Source of the DNA: Mesorhizobium sp. CAU 1732
GTDB taxonomy: Bacteria; Pseudomonadota; Alphaproteobacteria; Rhizobiales; Rhizobiaceae
Length of the DNA: 64,000 bases
Direction: 5' to 3'
Assembly: GCF_039888675.1 (NCBI RefSeq)
Contig: NZ_JBDQQR010000001.1
Span: 124,001-188,000 of the forward strand
This document shows positions 62,676 to 64,000 of the stretch, piece after piece (position 1 is the stretch's first letter; the number at the start of each line of letters is the position of its first letter). The position numbers were made by a program, and so were the translations under genes. The notes below the pieces were generated by a model. It made no database searches and had not been told where the DNA came from. It was given only the letters and a program-made list of their open reading frames with translations.

Positions 62676-63134
62676 TCAGTCCTCGCACCGGATGGCGGCG
62701 CGCAGTTGCCACAGGGCGGCGAGCGCTTCGTCGATCTCTTTCGAGATTGCCGACCGTGCGGTCGGCGTCAGCTTTCCGGCGGCCATCGTTTCCAGAACGA
62801 TCGCCGAAACTTCCCCGGTCTCGCGGATCAGCGAGCCGACCAGTTCGGGCGTGACGCGACCGGGCGTGCTTTCGATCGGCGCGATCGAATAGCCCAGGAC
62901 GGTCGCCATCGTGCCAAGGATGATCGGCGCGCCGCCGATCATGTCGCAGTCGACCGCGACGTCGATCGGCATATAGGCGTTGATCTCGCTAAGCGCGGCA
63001 TATTTCGAAAGCTGCGCGCCTTCGACGCGCGTGTGACCGGCAAACACGGTGCCGCCGCCGGCGCGATCAACCGAGCGCTTGGTCGACGCCTTGAGCTTCT
63101 GGCGTTGGTGGTCGGAAGTCGGACGATCCTTCAT
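62676..63134 (-). CDS. Small phage regulatory-like protein
   Basis: 152 residues. The stretch YMPIDVAVDCDMIGGAPIIL is reminiscent of CII/YmfL-type lysogeny regulators, and the protein sits first in the early operon after the Cro-like gene. This is weak evidence. ATG at 63134 has GGGGAA upstream and is preferred over upstream in-frame ATGs at 63146 and 63197. Confidence 0.6.
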   Translation of the reverse strand: MKDRPTSDHQRQKLKASTKRSVDRAGGGTVFAGHTRVEGAQLSKYAALSEINAYMPIDVAVDCDMIGGAPIILGTMATVLGYSIAPIESTPGRVTPELVGSLIRETGEVSAIVLETMAAGKLTPTARSAISKEIDEALAALWQLRAAIRCED

Positions 63135-63158
63135 CGGATTCCCCATGGAAAAGTTGAC

Positions 63159-63175
63159 TACGTATTTTTCCGTGA
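63159..63175. promoter_or_regulatory. Second copy of the repressor-type operator
   Basis: TACGTATTTTTCCGTGA; its reverse complement TCACGGAAAAATACGTA resembles the operator TACGGAAATATCCGTA at 63494. It lies about 25 bases before the start of the first early gene, suggesting repressor or Cro control of that promoter. Confidence 0.5.
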
Positions 63176-63237
63176 CGTGACCGCATTTCCGGCGCACAAC
63201 TCACGGCCATGAACACGACCGCACATCACGACACGCA

Positions 63238-63480
63238 TCACGCCGCCGCCCGCATCTCGTCGGAGCCCGCGAGATATGCGAGCGACACGCCTAGTTCGGC
63301 GGAAACCGCAGCCGCGTCGGCGAAAGCGATGGATCGCTTGCGTCCCGAGAGGAAGTCACGGAGCCGGTCGCGCTTGAGCATGCAGGCCGCTTCGATCTCT
63401 GCGATCGAGCGGCTGGATGCGGCCACGGCGGCAGCGAGGCGGGTCAGGATGATTGTGTTGCGTGCATCGTTTTCGGTCAT
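63238..63480 (-). CDS. Cro-like HTH regulator
   Basis: 80 residues with a helix-turn-helix (RSIAEIEAACMLKRDRLRDF at about residues 24-43) and a second half (RSIAFADAAAVSAELGVSLA) closely parallel to that of the divergent CI-like repressor. Size, HTH and divergent position from the repressor identify a Cro-type early regulator. Confidence 0.8.
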   Translation of the reverse strand: MTENDARNTIILTRLAAAVAASSRSIAEIEAACMLKRDRLRDFLSGRKRSIAFADAAAVSAELGVSLAYLAGSDEMRAAA

Positions 63481-63493
63481 GGCGCATTTGTTA

Positions 63494-63509
63494 TACGGAA
63501 ATATCCGTA
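63494..63509. promoter_or_regulatory. Operator between Cro-like and CI-like genes
   Basis: TACGGA-AATA-TCCGTA, a perfect 6-bp inverted repeat in the 93-base divergent region 63481-63573. It is the likely binding site of the repressor and Cro-like protein. Confidence 0.65.
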
Positions 63510-63573
63510 ATGCAACCGTTAATTTCCGCCTTTGGATGCGTAAGCGTCCGTGCCAAAACTAGGAGGGATTCTC

Positions 63574-64000
63574 ATGGAGACGTTTGACGTGAACGACAGC
63601 GGCAGCCTTTTGGCTCAACGCATCAGGCAGCGCTTGGATGAAACCGGCCGATCGGCGAGCGAGGTATCGCTGGCATGCGGTTACGGCACGGATTTCATCC
63701 GCGATTTTTTGACCGGCCGTAAGAAGAAGATCAATTCCGAGGCCTTGGCGCGAATCGCGCACGAACTTGGAACGACGGTCGCATGGCTGCTCGGCGACGA
63801 CGACGCCATACAGGAGGCGGGCGATACGCAGCCAGCCCAGCAAATGGTTCCTGTCTATGGGATGGCGGCCGGTTCGCGTCTTGGCGCAGCGCATCACGAG
63901 ACCGAAATTATCGAGTGGGTGCCGGCCCCGCCCGGCCTTGCACGCGTGCGCGATGCCTACATGCTCTACGTGGACGGCGTGTCGATGTATCCCCGCTTCA
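63574..64000 (+). CDS. CI/LexA-like phage repressor, 3' end outside the window
   Basis: The first 142 residues are visible. An XRE-type HTH (RSASEVSLACGYGTDFIRDF) lies at about residues 26-45, followed by a linker and the start of an S24 peptidase domain: VPVYGMAAGS with an Ala-Gly of the self-cleavage type, and VDGVSMYPRF with the catalytic Ser. This is the lysogeny repressor that would self-cleave on DNA damage. AGGAGGG precedes the start. It is divergent from the Cro-like gene. Confidence 0.92.
   Translation, partial: METFDVNDSGSLLAQRIRQRLDETGRSASEVSLACGYGTDFIRDFLTGRKKKINSEALARIAHELGTTVAWLLGDDDAIQEAGDTQPAQQMVPVYGMAAGSRLGAAHHETEIIEWVPAPPGLARVRDAYMLYVDGVSMYPRF

Larger units (their letters stand above)
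25142..64000. mobile_element. Temperate myovirus prophage (right end beyond the window)
   Basis: A minus-strand operon from 63.5 to 27.4 kb encodes regulation, replication, DNA methylation, packaging, head, contractile Mu-like tail and lysis, next to a divergent CI/LexA-like repressor at 63574. All expected structural genes look intact, so the element may be inducible. No integrase, transposase or att repeat is visible; these may lie beyond 64000. The left limit is uncertain: the core is certain from 27444, while the thermonuclease, HigBA and HEPN-like genes (25142-27466) are probable cargo. Confidence 0.85.

Noticed and set aside
25142..64000. Transposable (Mu) phage interpretation
   Set aside because: Only tail genes are Mu-like; no MuA/MuB-type genes are visible and the terminase is of the lambda GpA family.

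Overview
The window comes from a GC-rich alphaproteobacterium, most likely of the order Hyphomicrobiales (Rhizobiales). Evidence: the gene order dnaK-dnaJ-pmtA-FMN reductase-pyrF, a rhizobial-type phosphatidylethanolamine methyltransferase, an intracellular poly-hydroxybutyrate depolymerase, a comM gene followed by gshB, and an alphaproteobacterial LexA-type box (GTTC-N7-GTTC) upstream of comM. These assignments come from reading the translated sequence, not from a database search.

Positions 1 to about 24.7 kb are ordinary chromosome. They hold the 3' part of dnaK, then dnaJ, pmtA, an NADPH-dependent FMN reductase, pyrF, a DUF1330 protein and a GNAT acetyltransferase (all +). Next come phaZ, a transglutaminase-like cysteine peptidase, comM, a START-type (AHSA1) protein, gshB, a GGDEF/EAL protein, an SMP-30 family sugar-lactone hydrolase, an RlpA-like protein and sodC. 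A terminal-oxidase locus follows (ctaG, a CopD/HemJ-like protein, a convergent DUF2231 protein, coxB, a fused coxA-coxC and a small membrane protein), then a sulfatase, an AraC regulator, a lipoprotein and a small secreted protein.

From about 25 kb to the right edge the window holds a temperate myovirus prophage of at least 36 kb, cut off inside its CI/LexA-like repressor. The core reads on the minus strand from right to left. It runs: Cro-like regulator, small regulator, primase, adenine methyltransferase, P4/D5-type helicase, P-loop protein, cytosine methyltransferase, a 374-bp repeat-containing gap, minor tail protein Z, terminase small and large subunits, gpW-like joiner, portal, protease, capsid, decoration protein. 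After that comes a Mu-like contractile tail (sheath, tube, frameshifted chaperone, tape measure, DNA-circularisation proteins, gp44-gp48 baseplate series, fibres). The operon ends with a complete lysis cassette (holin, SAR endolysin, overlapping Rz/Rz1 spanins), a metallophosphoesterase and a DUF5664 nucleotide-hydrolase-like protein. Head packaging looks lambda-like (GpA terminase), tail looks Mu-like, replication looks P4-like; no transposase or integrase is visible.

Cargo genes stand out from the minus-strand core by orientation. At the left end are a thermonuclease, a HigBA toxin-antitoxin pair with a clear operator, and an A/T-richer gene whose C-terminus carries an RNxxxH motif typical of HEPN ribonucleases. 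In the middle (54.0-55.1 kb) a secreted protein and a membrane protein are encoded against the operon direction. These are the best candidates for under-described phage-host or phage-phage functions. The best supported mechanistic finding is a programmed -1 frameshift on T TTT TTC in the tail assembly chaperone.
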